Source: Paenibacillus guangzhouensis
Lineage (GTDB): Bacteria > Bacillota > Bacilli > Paenibacillales > Paenibacillaceae
Direction: 5' to 3'
DNA: 64,000 bases
Assembly: GCF_009363075.1 (NCBI RefSeq)
Contig: NZ_CP045293.1
Location: forward strand, 4,154,001-4,218,000
Part shown: in pieces, positions 1-8,446 of the stretch
Layout of the letters: each line of letters begins with the position of its first letter
How positions within the stretch are numbered: the first letter of the stretch is position 1
Made by a program: the position numbers and the translations under genes
The notes under the pieces: generated by a model
What the model saw: the letters and a program-made list of their open reading frames with translations, nothing else
The model's database searches: none
Told to the model about the DNA's origin: nothing

Positions 1-231
1 GATCAAGATTGGGACTTCCTTCGCTTCGCGAATGCGCCGGCATAACTCGAATCCGTCCATGCCTGGCAGCTGCAAATCGATAATGATCAGGCTGTAGTCT
101 TCCAACAGCGCGCGCTGCATGCCTTCGTTCCCGGTATGGCACAAATCCACCACGAACCCGTTCAGTTCAAAATAATCCCGTTCCAGCTGTGCAATCGTCG
201 TCTCATCTTCAATGATTAGAATGCGTGACAT
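1..231 (-). CDS. Response regulator, receiver domain (partial, C-terminus outside window)
   Basis: Reads from the ATG at 231 off the left edge; 77 residues are visible. They form the first part of a CheY-like receiver domain: an acidic pair after the first beta strand (IIEDE, residues 7-11), the phospho-acceptor Asp at about residue 52 (IIIDLQLPG) and a following beta-strand segment VPILI. It overlaps the 3' end of the upstream histidine kinase gene by 23 bases, so the two are translationally linked and should be a cognate pair. An SD-like GGGAG lies a few bases before the ATG. The output domain is not visible; an OmpR-type winged helix is expected from the partner kinase type, but that is inference. 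Confidence 0.88.
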   Translation of the reverse strand, partial: MSRILIIEDETTIAQLERDYFELNGFVVDLCHTGNEGMQRALLEDYSLIIIDLQLPGMDGFELCRRIREAKEVPILI

Positions 232-1705
232 GCTCTCCCTGGCCCCCTTCGTTCAACCGTTTCAATGTAAAAAATATGCTCGTGCCTTCGTTCTCCTGAC
301 TTGACGCCCAGATTGAACCTCCGTGACCTTCGATAATCTGACGCGCAATCGCAAGTCCTAAGCCGCTTCCACCCGTTGCAGAATTACGAGAAGGCTCCGC
401 GCGATAAAATCGTTCGAAAATATGCGGCAGTGCATCGGGCGGAATGCCCACGCCATTATCCGTTATTTCGACCGTGACCGTGTCTTCAGCTGCCATAAGC
501 GAAACTCGGATCTCCTTATGCGGCTTATCCATATATTTGAGCGAGTTGCCGATGATATTCAGCACCGTCCGCTTTAATTTCTCAAGATCGGCAATAACCA
601 TGACTTCCCCCGCTTCGTGCTGATTCCACGTCATTGCAATGCCCTGATCCTCCAGGTCATACCGCAGCTCCTCAATGCAATCGTCCAGGAAGCGCACAAT
701 ATTGACAGGTTCGAAGGTGAAAGGCACTTGGTTGAGGTCCAGCTTCGAATAGAGAAATAACTCATCGACAAGCTTGTCCATATCGACAGCCTTCGCATAG
801 ATGATATTGACGTACTTCTCCATCTTCTCTGGCGTATCAGCAACACCGTCGCGAATCCCTTCAATGTACCCTTTAATATTGGTGATCGGCGTGCGCAGGT
901 CATGCGAGATATTCGAGATTAGCTCTTTCCGGTTCTCCTCATATTGCAGCTGCAGTTGCACCGATTCTTGCAGTCGATGCCGCATACTCTCGAACGCTCC
1001 ACTAAGCTGCCCCATCTCGTCCTTCGAATGAAGCTTTAATTCGAACTGCAGATTGCCCTCTTTAATACGTTCCGCCGAGTCGCGAAGCAGATGAAGCGGC
1101 TTGATCACGCTTCGTGTCAACCAACGATAGAGAAGGAGATTGGCAATGACTAAGACACCTACGAGCATAATCGATAAGATCGGGAGAAGATTACGGACAA
1201 CCTCAGCGAACGGACTCCGTTCCCGAATGACGAATACGCCGCCCTTTGTCCCGTCCTTGAACGTAAAATCGAACTTCGCATAAGCATAGAACCTCGCGCC
1301 AATATTGAACGTGCTGCGAATTTTATTGTTGTTCAGGTCATACGGCGGAAGCGCCTGCTTCAATTCAGGTTGATTAAACGTTAACGATTCATAGATTTGA
1401 TCATTCTCGTGGCGAACATAGAGTCCTGATTTCTCCGCCCTCAGCTTAAAATCGTAATCTCTCAGCAGTTCTTTGTTTTTCAGCTCATCGGGATCATTTT
1501 TGGCCAAATATTTCAAATCGAGGAATATCGATTCCCCTTGTTCCGTTAACGGATTAATCTGATAATGCACTTTATAGAAATCACGGAAGCTGTGCACGTC
1601 CCCAGTCGAAGCAATCGTAAAGAGCGAAGCCGTCAATACGATCACGAGCAGACTTATGACCAACATGCCTGTATAAGATAGCAATAATTTAATGCGGATC
1701 GACAT
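209..1705 (-). CDS. HAMP-containing sensor histidine kinase
   Basis: A 498-residue membrane sensor kinase. An N-terminal transmembrane helix (residues ~8-32) is followed by an extracytoplasmic segment of ~135 residues, a second helix (~172-195), a HAMP linker (~195-245), a HisKA domain with the H-box SHDLRTPI (phospho-acceptor His at ~268), and a HATPase domain with the N-box (NIIGNSLKY), the G1 box (DNGVGIP) and the G2 box (GGSGLGLAIA). All catalytic motifs are intact. It is transcribed before its response regulator and overlaps it by 23 bases, the reverse of the more common regulator-first order. The start at 1705 has AAGGTG a few bases upstream. The signal sensed cannot be told from the sequence. 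Confidence 0.93.
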   Translation of the reverse strand: MSIRIKLLLSYTGMLVISLLVIVLTASLFTIASTGDVHSFRDFYKVHYQINPLTEQGESIFLDLKYLAKNDPDELKNKELLRDYDFKLRAEKSGLYVRHENDQIYESLTFNQPELKQALPPYDLNNNKIRSTFNIGARFYAYAKFDFTFKDGTKGGVFVIRERSPFAEVVRNLLPILSIMLVGVLVIANLLLYRWLTRSVIKPLHLLRDSAERIKEGNLQFELKLHSKDEMGQLSGAFESMRHRLQESVQLQLQYEENRKELISNISHDLRTPITNIKGYIEGIRDGVADTPEKMEKYVNIIYAKAVDMDKLVDELFLYSKLDLNQVPFTFEPVNIVRFLDDCIEELRYDLEDQGIAMTWNQHEAGEVMVIADLEKLKRTVLNIIGNSLKYMDKPHKEIRVSLMAAEDTVTVEITDNGVGIPPDALPHIFERFYRAEPSRNSATGGSGLGLAIARQIIEGHGGSIWASSQENEGTSIFFTLKRLNEGGQGEHVTHSNH

Positions 1706-1825
1706 GATTTCACCTTCTCACGTGCATAGTTAGTCCACATCTTATCATATGCGATAAACGTTTTGCTATTTCGAACAATAAAATAACTTCGTTGAACAAC
1801 CCTATGCCGAAGGCGTCGAAGATAG

Positions 1826-1854
1826 TTGAACTAAGGCGCTCGCCGGATTATAAT
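1826..1854 (+). promoter_or_regulatory. Candidate sigma-A promoter of the small membrane protein gene
   Basis: TTGAAC at 1826-1831 and TATAAT at 1849-1854 are separated by exactly 17 bases. This is a near-consensus vegetative promoter pointing at the gene that starts at 1912. Confidence 0.65.
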
Positions 1855-1911
1855 GACTACGGGTATATTTTCCTATTACTAAGACTTTCGTACCTGGAGA
1901 GATCAGACTAA

Positions 1912-2187
1912 ATGTTGTGGACAATTATATTTTTCATCGGATTAGCATTATTCTGTGCGAGCCTCGGCTTTCTCCTTCATGCCATGCTGGAACGCAATCA
2001 TCGAAGACTACTATTCGTAATTCTGACTCTTGTCAGCTATGGTGTCGTGTTGTACAGCGGCGTACAAGCCATTGATGAGTATAAAATTCGTCATGCGATC
2101 AAAGAACGCGCAACGATCAAAGCCTTGAAGGAACTTACGCCTCCGAGCGGAAAGAATACGTCGAACATCACGAATCCGCCCCAGTAA
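1912..2187 (+). CDS. Small two-helix membrane protein of unknown function
   Basis: A 91-residue protein. The first ~25 residues form a hydrophobic helix (LWTIIFFIGLALFCASLGFLL). A short basic loop (ERNHRR) and a second hydrophobic helix (residues ~33-52) follow, then a charged, probably cytoplasmic tail ending in a Pro/Asn-rich stretch. GGAGAG sits ~10 bases before the ATG, and a near-consensus promoter lies at 1826-1854, so it is very likely expressed. I do not recognise the family. It is divergent from the sensor kinase gene and could be functionally tied to it, but nothing in the sequence proves that. Confidence 0.7.
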   Translation: MLWTIIFFIGLALFCASLGFLLHAMLERNHRRLLFVILTLVSYGVVLYSGVQAIDEYKIRHAIKERATIKALKELTPPSGKNTSNITNPPQ

Positions 2188-2395
2188 ATAATCATCCGAT
2201 CGAATCTACAGCCACGGCAGCTCAAACTTGATTTCCTAATCGAGCAGAGTTGCCGTATTTGCATTCCTACATATCCGCAGAAGTCCATGTTGCTCACCAC
2301 TAGACACTAGCCCGCTCAGCCCTCTACGTAGGTACATATGATATTCTAGTTAAAGCGCCCTGCGGGCGTACGACAGGCGCGGAAAGCCTAATGCT

Positions 2396-2411
2396 AGGAG
2401 GTGCACCCATC
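2396..2411 (+). promoter_or_regulatory. Perfect Shine-Dalgarno placed for an ATC start codon
   Basis: AGGAGGTG (2396-2403) has AGGAGG ending seven bases before the in-frame ATC at 2409. The upstream in-frame ATG at 2391 lies before this site and has only a weak GGAAAG in front of it. The ideal spacing points to initiation at ATC. Confidence 0.45.
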
Positions 2412-3530
2412 AAGATTCTTATTATCGCTCCCGAACAAATTCCTGTCCCGCCAGTCAAAGGTGGTTCCGTAGAAATTTGCATTCTTGCTATCGCTCGCCG
2501 CCTGGCTAAATCGCATAAAGTGACTGTCATCAGTAAGAAAACGTCCAAGTATCCCAATAAAACCCAGGACGGCAACCTGACCATTGAACGTGTCGATTCT
2601 GGCTCACCCGCCACATATTTGAGAGCAGTCCTCGCTAAAATTAAGGGCAGACATTTTGATATGATTCAGGTCGATAATCGTCCCCGATCCTTGCCTAAAA
2701 TCAAAAAAATGTTCCCGAGTACCCCGCTCTCATTATTCCTTCACTCCTTAACCTTCGTCAGTTCGCCACAGATTACCCGCCAACAAGCAGCACAATGTAT
2801 GCAATATGCCGATGTGATCATCGCGAATAGCCAATCCTTAAAGTCAGAGCTCCAACACCGATATCCGAAAATCAAAAATAGACTTAAAGTCGTATATCTC
2901 GGCACAGATGTCCAGCGCTTCAGACCTCCGACAGTGAGGGAGCGAAACGCTGTCCGTGCGAAGCTTGGGGTGTCCAGTGCCTATGTCGTAACCTTTGCCG
3001 GTCGAATCATTCCACGGAAAGGCTTACCCGTACTTATTCGCGCGATACAACAAGCGAAGAAGTCGGTTCCGAACGTTCAACTACTTGTCGCAGGGAATAC
3101 ACAACGCAAGGGCTATGGCGCCAAAATGAAAAAGCTCGCTGCCCAGCTTAACGTGCCAATGAAAATGGCCGGGTACTATGCCCATAAACGCATGCATCAA
3201 TTCTATTGGGCGGGAGACTGCTTCGTCTGCCCTTCCCAGAAGCACGAAGCCTTCGGGCTCGTCAATATCGAAGCGATGGCGGCAGGTCTCCCTGTTGTTG
3301 CATCTGACATCGGCGGGATTCGCGAGATTATCCGTCATGAGAAGAACGGCATACTCATCAAACGATTCCATCAGCCTTCAGCGTTTGCCACGGCCATTCA
3401 GCGTCTTGCAACGCAACAGAAACTCACCAAATCTATCCGGCGTACCGGCCTTAAAGATGTCAAACATCGCTTCAGCTGGCAAGGAACTGCGGACCGCTTA
3501 ATCAAGCTGTACCACAAACATCAGGCCTAA
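2409..3530 (+). CDS. GT4-family glycosyltransferase, spore-envelope type (start ATC 2409 or ATG 2391)
   Basis: A GT-B fold glycosyltransferase of family 4, about 373 residues from the ATC, or 379 from the ATG at 2391. The N-terminus (IKILIIAPEQIPVPPVKGG) carries the glycine-rich donor-domain loop. The C-terminal half has the phosphate-binding stretch GRIIPRKG and the E-x7-E element in EAFGLVNIEAMAAGLPVVAS. GT4 enzymes transfer sugars from nucleotide-sugar donors and retain the anomeric configuration. The opening sequence resembles Bacillus YtcC-type enzymes linked to spore coat polysaccharide, and the next gene is a YheC/YheD protein, which supports a spore-envelope role by inference. Family members usually begin at M-K-I-L, which fits initiation at the ATC, seven bases after AGGAGG. 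Confidence 0.85.
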   Translation: MKILIIAPEQIPVPPVKGGSVEICILAIARRLAKSHKVTVISKKTSKYPNKTQDGNLTIERVDSGSPATYLRAVLAKIKGRHFDMIQVDNRPRSLPKIKKMFPSTPLSLFLHSLTFVSSPQITRQQAAQCMQYADVIIANSQSLKSELQHRYPKIKNRLKVVYLGTDVQRFRPPTVRERNAVRAKLGVSSAYVVTFAGRIIPRKGLPVLIRAIQQAKKSVPNVQLLVAGNTQRKGYGAKMKKLAAQLNVPMKMAGYYAHKRMHQFYWAGDCFVCPSQKHEAFGLVNIEAMAAGLPVVASDIGGIREIIRHEKNGILIKRFHQPSAFATAIQRLATQQKLTKSIRRTGLKDVKHRFSWQGTADRLIKLYHKHQA

Positions 3531-3556
3531 CTTGCACGTTAGAGAAAGGAGCTCCG

Positions 3557-4315
3557 ATGTCACGTTATGTCTCAAGTAAATGGAAGAAAACACTCGCCCT
3601 GTTAAAAGACAATCAATTACGTACAATCATTCCAACGACAGTAAGGTTCAATGAAAAAAATTTGGATACGATGCTGAAAAAGCATGCGATGCTCTATGTC
3701 AAACCGGAGATCGGCTCATTCGGCCACGGCGTCATCCGCATTGAGAAACATCGGAAGCATTTTCAGTACCAATCCAAAGAGAAAATATACAAATTCAAAA
3801 CCTTTCCATTGATGTACGCTGCGCTGAAAAAGACCATCGGAAAACGATCCTATTTAATTCAGACCGGCATTGAACTGCTTAAGCATCAGAAGCATGCCTT
3901 TGACCTGCGTGTGATGGTGCAAATTAATCCGAATCAGCAATGGGAGGCGACGGGGATTATCGGCCGTGTAGCCGCGCCGAACAAGATTGTGACGAACTAT
4001 CATAGTGGAGGAACACCGAAGCCGCTAGAGCCTCTGTTAAGTCCTTATTTATCCAAGGCGGATCTACGGAAGAAGACCGTCGAACTGAACCAAATTGGCA
4101 TCCGTACAGGCAAAGCGATGCAGCGCAAATTTGCCGGTGTCTGTGAGCTCGGGGTGGATATCGGACTCGATGGGGAGCGTAAACCTTGGATTTTTGAGGT
4201 GAATACTTCACCGGATCGATATATTTTCAAGAAGCATCCGAACAAAGCCATTTTCCGAAAAATTATGTCCTACGCGAAGGCATACGAAGCGAGAATGAAG
4301 AGAAAGAAAAAATAA
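3557..4315 (+). CDS. YheC/YheD family ATP-grasp protein, endospore coat-associated type
   Basis: A 252-residue protein with ATP-grasp features: a lysine-bearing nucleotide-binding strand (MLYVKPEIGSFGHGVIRI, residues ~38-55), a second acidic strand (DLRVMVQIN) and a C-terminal metal-binding segment (GVDIGLDGERKPWIFEVNTSPD). Glu and Asn in FEVNTSP are the usual Mg-ATP ligands. The YheC/YheD family is found in endospore formers and is annotated as coat-associated, but its substrate is unknown. At 252 residues it is the short form; longer family members carry an N-terminal extension. It follows the glycosyltransferase gene by 26 bases, with an AAAGGAG site before the ATG, so the two are probably co-transcribed and end at the terminator at 4331. 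Confidence 0.82.
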   Translation: MSRYVSSKWKKTLALLKDNQLRTIIPTTVRFNEKNLDTMLKKHAMLYVKPEIGSFGHGVIRIEKHRKHFQYQSKEKIYKFKTFPLMYAALKKTIGKRSYLIQTGIELLKHQKHAFDLRVMVQINPNQQWEATGIIGRVAAPNKIVTNYHSGGTPKPLEPLLSPYLSKADLRKKTVELNQIGIRTGKAMQRKFAGVCELGVDIGLDGERKPWIFEVNTSPDRYIFKKHPNKAIFRKIMSYAKAYEARMKRKKK

Positions 4316-4330
4316 TACGTTCCAAGCAAA

Positions 4331-4357
4331 AGGGAGGCTCATCATGAGCCTCCCTTT
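4331..4357 (+). terminator. Rho-independent terminator between convergent genes
   Basis: A near-perfect stem (AGGGAGGCTC / GAGCCTCCCT) with a five-base loop, followed by TTTAT. It sits between the YheC/YheD gene and the convergent DUF2167 gene. Confidence 0.8.
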
Positions 4358-4371
4358 ATGTATCAGCTTGC

Positions 4372-5277
4372 CTACGGGCTCTCCGTGACAGGCGCTTCCT
4401 CGGCAGCTTTTTTCGCCGATTTGCGTCGAATGAAATTCCATATCGCCACAGGAATCGCGATCACCAGGAACCAAGCTTTCTTCAAGAAGACGAGTCCTAG
4501 AGCCAGGAGTCCTACTTTCTTCGCAACTGCGATCCCCGCTGCGCCAAGAATCAATCCTGATAACCCATACTCAGCGGTCTTGTCGACACTTTCATCGAAA
4601 TCCTCGTACTTTGCTCCGGGTTTGAAGCTGAAGTTCGGCAGAATTTTGTCTTCCAGCTCTTTCTTATCATGCGCCAGATTCGCTGGATCCGAGATGAGAA
4701 TCGCGGATACATATCCTTCCTTGGACAACAGACGGACGTTATAATTAATGAATTTCTCGTTATTGGAATCATGCCCTAGCAGCGACCACGTCAAGTGATG
4801 CGCCTTATCATCATAGAATGGAGCGACGTCCCATCCATCTACATACAACTTCTTGCTGTCTTCCAGTGTCTTGTTGTTCTCTTCCGTTCCTTCTTTATAA
4901 CTCTTAAGAATCCCATCAGCATCGATGTCTTCTTTCTCATCATCAACGATATGCCCTGGTTCATCATATTCGAAGATTACCGCCCAGCCCGCATTCTCAT
5001 CCATCGGGAAGACGGATCCAATTTCTTTTTTCGTTGCGTAGCCATTATATTTCTGTTGCATCTTCTGTGTATCTTCTGCGCCAAGGAATACCATCTCCTT
5101 GTCCAAATTGAGCGATGCCAGACTAGTGCCTAGATCGACCGCCTTGCCCCCTTGAATCCAATTATACGTGTCTCCTGCTTCTTCAGCTCCTGCTGTAGTT
5201 GATCCGAATACCGTTCCCAATACCACGACAAATGCTAGGATCAGGTAAGGTATTGATCTCCTTGTTGACTCCATCAT
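4372..5277 (-). CDS. DUF2167 family membrane-anchored protein
   Basis: About 301 residues from the ATG pair at 5277/5274, which follows GGAGAG; the reading frame stays open for 81 more codons upstream, but those overlap the promoter. A signal peptide (residues ~9-32, ending near TTAGAEE) precedes an extracytoplasmic domain starting with the family hallmark YNWIQGGKAVDLGTSLASLNL and containing a W-x-V-x-F-E-Y-D stretch. Two closely spaced C-terminal hydrophobic helices (~235-280) and a charged tail follow. DUF2167 proteins are widespread and have no assigned function. The gene is divergent from the kinase-like gene at 5566. Confidence 0.8.
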   Translation of the reverse strand: MMESTRRSIPYLILAFVVVLGTVFGSTTAGAEEAGDTYNWIQGGKAVDLGTSLASLNLDKEMVFLGAEDTQKMQQKYNGYATKKEIGSVFPMDENAGWAVIFEYDEPGHIVDDEKEDIDADGILKSYKEGTEENNKTLEDSKKLYVDGWDVAPFYDDKAHHLTWSLLGHDSNNEKFINYNVRLLSKEGYVSAILISDPANLAHDKKELEDKILPNFSFKPGAKYEDFDESVDKTAEYGLSGLILGAAGIAVAKKVGLLALGLVFLKKAWFLVIAIPVAIWNFIRRKSAKKAAEEAPVTESP

Positions 5278-5310
5278 ATTCTCTCCTTTTTTAGAAAAAA
5301 GTACCAATGT

Positions 5311-5340
5311 ATTATAGTCTAGTTCAAATTTATGCGTCAA
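5311..5340 (-). promoter_or_regulatory. Sigma-A promoter of the DUF2167 gene
   Basis: On the minus strand TTGACG (5340-5335) and TATAAT (5316-5311) are 18 bases apart, ~34 bases before the start at 5277. This near-consensus promoter lies within the upstream frame extension and shows that the gene does not begin further upstream. Confidence 0.7.
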
Positions 5341-5565
5341 TTGGACCATGTGACTAGATGACGCAAGTCGGATAGGTCTAAAGTGGTAGATTATGGTATG
5401 ATAGTGAACAAGGCGGTTCGCCTTTCCATACCGTAACTTCAAGAAGGGAGTGTTGTTGTGTGCTGAAGAATGGATACCCACATTACATACCGGAGAGAGG
5501 ATTGGCTGCGTCTCATCCATAAACGATCCGCCCCCTCTCCATGGTACGAGAGGAAGATTATTTCA

Positions 5566-6564
5566 ATGATGAATTTACGCAACATGGTCATCGGACTTGA
5601 TTCAGATCACATTGCACGACAGCTCATAGCATATTGGCAATACGATGCTGGTACGCTTGCCTTCTGGCGGGCTAGCTCTAATTTTGTCTATACCTTTCAG
5701 CAAGATCATCAACCATTTTTTCTAAGATTTTCGGATGAACAGGATCATACGGCAGCCCAAATTGAGGCCGAGCTTGAATTTATGCAGTATCTGCGTAGTC
5801 AAGGATATCCCTGTGTGGAGCCCATACGCTCTAAAAATGGACAACTCATCCAAACCATACATGTTAACGGATATGAATACTATGGTGTTGTTTTCGCAAA
5901 GGCTGACGGCGTTCCGCTGCAAGAAGAAGTCCTATCGAACGATCATTTTTTTGAATGGGGACGGTCACTAGGCGAACTCCATACACATGCTTCTGCATTC
6001 AATCCATCCGGGGAGAAACGCCATGACTGGTCGGATATCCTTCATTCGATTGAGGAGACGCTTCAGAAATATCCTGATGAAATCGAGGCGATTACGGAGC
6101 TAGAACAACTAACAGAATGGATGCAGACACTTCCTTGCACAGCAAATGATTATGGACTCATTCATTATGATTTTCAGATAGACAATATCTGTTGGGATGC
6201 TGCAAGCGAACAATTTCATGTATTCGACTTCGATGATGCCCACTATCATTGGTTCGTGATGGATATTGTGTCTGCACTTATGGATTTCATGGAACAGGAT
6301 ACACAGGCATCTCAGGCAAAAATAGAACTTTTCCTAAAAGGATATCGTTCCGTTCGCATATTGAACTATGATCTTGTCATGCAATTCCCCTACTTCCTTA
6401 GATACTCGCGACTCTATGGTTACATAAGAGTTCTCCGATCACTCGAACATAGTGACATCGCGCCTTCAGAAGCACCCGCTTGGTATGAGGGACTAAGGAC
6501 GAAATTAATAGCAAGTAATGAAAGCAGAAGACGGCTCTGGTCTAGTAAGCATATGAAGGAGTGA
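5566..6564 (+). CDS. Aminoglycoside phosphotransferase (APH)-fold kinase
   Basis: A 332-residue protein with the APH/choline-kinase fold. A beta-rich N-lobe (FVYTFQQDHQPFFLRFSDE) is followed by the catalytic loop HYDFQIDNI, the Brenner motif H-x-D-x(4)-N, and the metal-binding segment FHVFDFDDAHYHWFVMDI. The start was placed at the tandem ATG at 5566/5569, ~10 bases after GAGAGGAAG; an open frame upstream to 5470 overlaps the divergent gene region and has no ribosome site. Family members phosphorylate small hydroxylated metabolites (homoserine, choline, fructosamine, antibiotics) or belong to the CotS spore-coat group; nothing here fixes the substrate. The next gene starts 5 bases after its stop. 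Confidence 0.8.
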   Translation: MMNLRNMVIGLDSDHIARQLIAYWQYDAGTLAFWRASSNFVYTFQQDHQPFFLRFSDEQDHTAAQIEAELEFMQYLRSQGYPCVEPIRSKNGQLIQTIHVNGYEYYGVVFAKADGVPLQEEVLSNDHFFEWGRSLGELHTHASAFNPSGEKRHDWSDILHSIEETLQKYPDEIEAITELEQLTEWMQTLPCTANDYGLIHYDFQIDNICWDAASEQFHVFDFDDAHYHWFVMDIVSALMDFMEQDTQASQAKIELFLKGYRSVRILNYDLVMQFPYFLRYSRLYGYIRVLRSLEHSDIAPSEAPAWYEGLRTKLIASNESRRRLWSSKHMKE

Positions 6565-6569
6565 AATCG

Positions 6570-7613
6570 ATGAAAAAGAAAATTGTCTTTCCCAAACCGT
6601 TTGCACAAGGCGATACCATCGCGGTCACCGCGCCTTCGAGCGGCGTCCCAGCAGAGCTTCACCCCCTCTTGCATCGATCCCGCAAGCATATGGAACGGCT
6701 CGGATTCAACGTAGTGGAAGGTGAGACGATCTGGACCCAGAACAAATGCGTCAGCGCGCCGCATGAAACGCGAGCTCGCGAGCTGATGCAGTATCTATTA
6801 GATCCGAACATTCAAGCGATCATCCCACCATGGGGCGGTGAATTTCTAATGGATATCCTCCCTCTGCTTGATTGGGAACAATTGAAGGAAGCCCCACCGA
6901 AGTGGGTGTTCGGCTACTCCGATATCAGCACGTTCTTATTCGCTTATACGTTACGTACGGGTGTAGCAACAGCACATGGACCCAATTATGTAGACGTCAG
7001 CTCCTCTGATCCGCTAGATCCCGTTACCACGCGTTGGCTCGATGTGCTCGGGAACTCGCATACGGTTGAGCAAGTCTCCTCCACCCATTATCAATCGGCA
7101 TGGAACCATGAAATACCTGGCTTTCACCTTGATACATTATCTACGTGGAAATTTCTCGGCGAAAACAAGATGGCAGCTGCGGATGAGAAGATTTCCTTTG
7201 CGGGACGCCTGATCGGTGGTTGTATGGATACGATATCAATTCTAATCGGGACACCCTACGCCCCGGTGCAGACATTCATTCAAGACTACTGCAGTCAAAC
7301 CGGCGTCATCTGGTATCTGGAGAGCTGCGAGATGAATGCAGCCGACATCTACCGCCATCTCTGGCAGATGAAGCAATGCGGTTGGTTCGAGCATGCCGCA
7401 GGCATCCTCATCGGCAGACCTGCTGGTTATTCACCAACGCAAGACTTCGAGTTGACCGATGCGCTCACGGCCGCACTGGGTGATCTCAACATTCCTGTCC
7501 TATATGACGTAGATATTGGTCATATGCCACCGCAGCTGACGCTCATCAACGGGGCGCTCGCTACGGTAACCTATCAAGACGGACAAGGCCAAGTCGTCAT
7601 GACATTTGAATAA
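6570..7613 (+). CDS. S66 family LD-carboxypeptidase, MccF-like
   Basis: A 347-residue serine peptidase of family S66 (LD-carboxypeptidase A / microcin C7 immunity MccF). The nucleophile elbow GYSDIS places Ser at ~117, Glu of YLESCE at ~251 and His of DIGHMPPQ at ~318, matching the Ser-Glu-His triad and spacing of MccF. LdcA members trim tetrapeptides in peptidoglycan recycling; MccF members cleave amide-linked aminoacyl-nucleotide toxins. The second role is possible here, but no microcin-like cluster is nearby. The ATG at 6570 is preferred over the GTG at 6561 because AAGGAG ends eight bases before it. The protein has no signal peptide and is presumably cytoplasmic. Probably co-transcribed with the APH-fold kinase. 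Confidence 0.87.
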   Translation: MKKKIVFPKPFAQGDTIAVTAPSSGVPAELHPLLHRSRKHMERLGFNVVEGETIWTQNKCVSAPHETRARELMQYLLDPNIQAIIPPWGGEFLMDILPLLDWEQLKEAPPKWVFGYSDISTFLFAYTLRTGVATAHGPNYVDVSSSDPLDPVTTRWLDVLGNSHTVEQVSSTHYQSAWNHEIPGFHLDTLSTWKFLGENKMAAADEKISFAGRLIGGCMDTISILIGTPYAPVQTFIQDYCSQTGVIWYLESCEMNAADIYRHLWQMKQCGWFEHAAGILIGRPAGYSPTQDFELTDALTAALGDLNIPVLYDVDIGHMPPQLTLINGALATVTYQDGQGQVVMTFE

Positions 7614-7634
7614 ATAACTGCTCACCGAAGCAAA

Positions 7635-7695
7635 GAAGGCCTCACGGTTGAATCCCCTGATGTGTAAACATCATCAAGTTCAACGTGAGGCCTTC
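7635..7695. terminator. Long compound hairpin between convergent genes
   Basis: GAAGGCCTCACGGTTGAA (7635) pairs with TTCAACGTGAGGCCTTC (7679-7695), and a second small hairpin, TGATG/CATCA, sits inside the loop. No strong T-tract follows on either strand, so termination is likely but not certain. Confidence 0.6.
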
Positions 7696-7747
7696 GCACG
7701 TGGCTGTCACAAACCTTCGCTCGATGAATCGCTTCATCTATCTCAAG

Positions 7748-8269
7748 CTACGGCCGACTAATATATGCCACATAATCCCTAGCGCTAGCTTCGACCGCTT
7801 CATCTGTCGCGCTTAATGCGCCATGGTAAATGAATGCCGGCTTATACACCGTCCCGATCAGATTGCTCGTCGCAACGAACGGCTTCAGCAGCTCGCTCAT
7901 CGAGAAGTGATTCCCGCCGCCGGCTTGGTATTTGCCTGCTTCACTCCCGGTCGACACCGCCAACATGAGCTCTTTGCCGTGCAGCTTCGTACCTTCCGCT
8001 CCGTAAGCCCAACCATAAGTAAGAACTTCATCCTGCCACTTCTTCAGCAGCGGCGGAGAGCTGTACCAATAGAATGGGAACTGCAAGACGATTCGATCGT
8101 GAGCAAGACATAGCTCCTGTTCGCGTTCAACGTCAATTTTCTCGTCGGGATATTCCTTGTACAATTCATTAATCGAGACATGATGTTCTCTCTCAAGCGC
8201 TCTTAACCACGTTGCGTTCACCCGGGATTGTTCAATATGGGGGTGCGCAATATTCACTAAAATTTTCAT
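7748..8269 (-). CDS. Flavodoxin-fold NAD(P)H:quinone oxidoreductase (YwrO/KefF/MdaB type)
   Basis: A 173-residue cytoplasmic flavoprotein. It has the N-terminal strand MKILVNIAHPHIEQSRVN, the middle strand HDRIVLQFPFYWYSSPPLLKKW, which contacts flavin and quinone, and the segment TGSEAGKYQAGG typical of the Flavodoxin_2 family. These enzymes reduce quinones by two electrons using NAD(P)H and an FMN or FAD cofactor. The ATG at 8269 is preferred to one 15 codons upstream because homologues start with M-K-I-L and AGGAG precedes it by ~11 bases. It is a single-gene unit flanked by the hairpin at 7635. Confidence 0.85.
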   Translation of the reverse strand: MKILVNIAHPHIEQSRVNATWLRALEREHHVSINELYKEYPDEKIDVEREQELCLAHDRIVLQFPFYWYSSPPLLKKWQDEVLTYGWAYGAEGTKLHGKELMLAVSTGSEAGKYQAGGGNHFSMSELLKPFVATSNLIGTVYKPAFIYHGALSATDEAVEASARDYVAYISRP

Positions 8270-8446
8270 AACCTTATTCTCTCCTCTCGCTGTCTCACAC
8301 ATGAACCTGATCAAGAATAGGTTCCCGTGATCTTCCTGATGTTATGTGCCTTCCAAAAATTACACGCTATTTATCGTGTTCCCATCGCGAACTTATACAG
8401 ATAAACGGAGTCAGATCAACGCCCGCCCGTTTTATTCGTATTCATA

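Noticed and set aside
4372-5520. Longer DUF2167 protein starting at 5520
   Set aside because: The extra 81 codons cover a near-consensus promoter and the divergent gene's leader; the ATG at 5277 has a ribosome site and gives a proper signal peptide.
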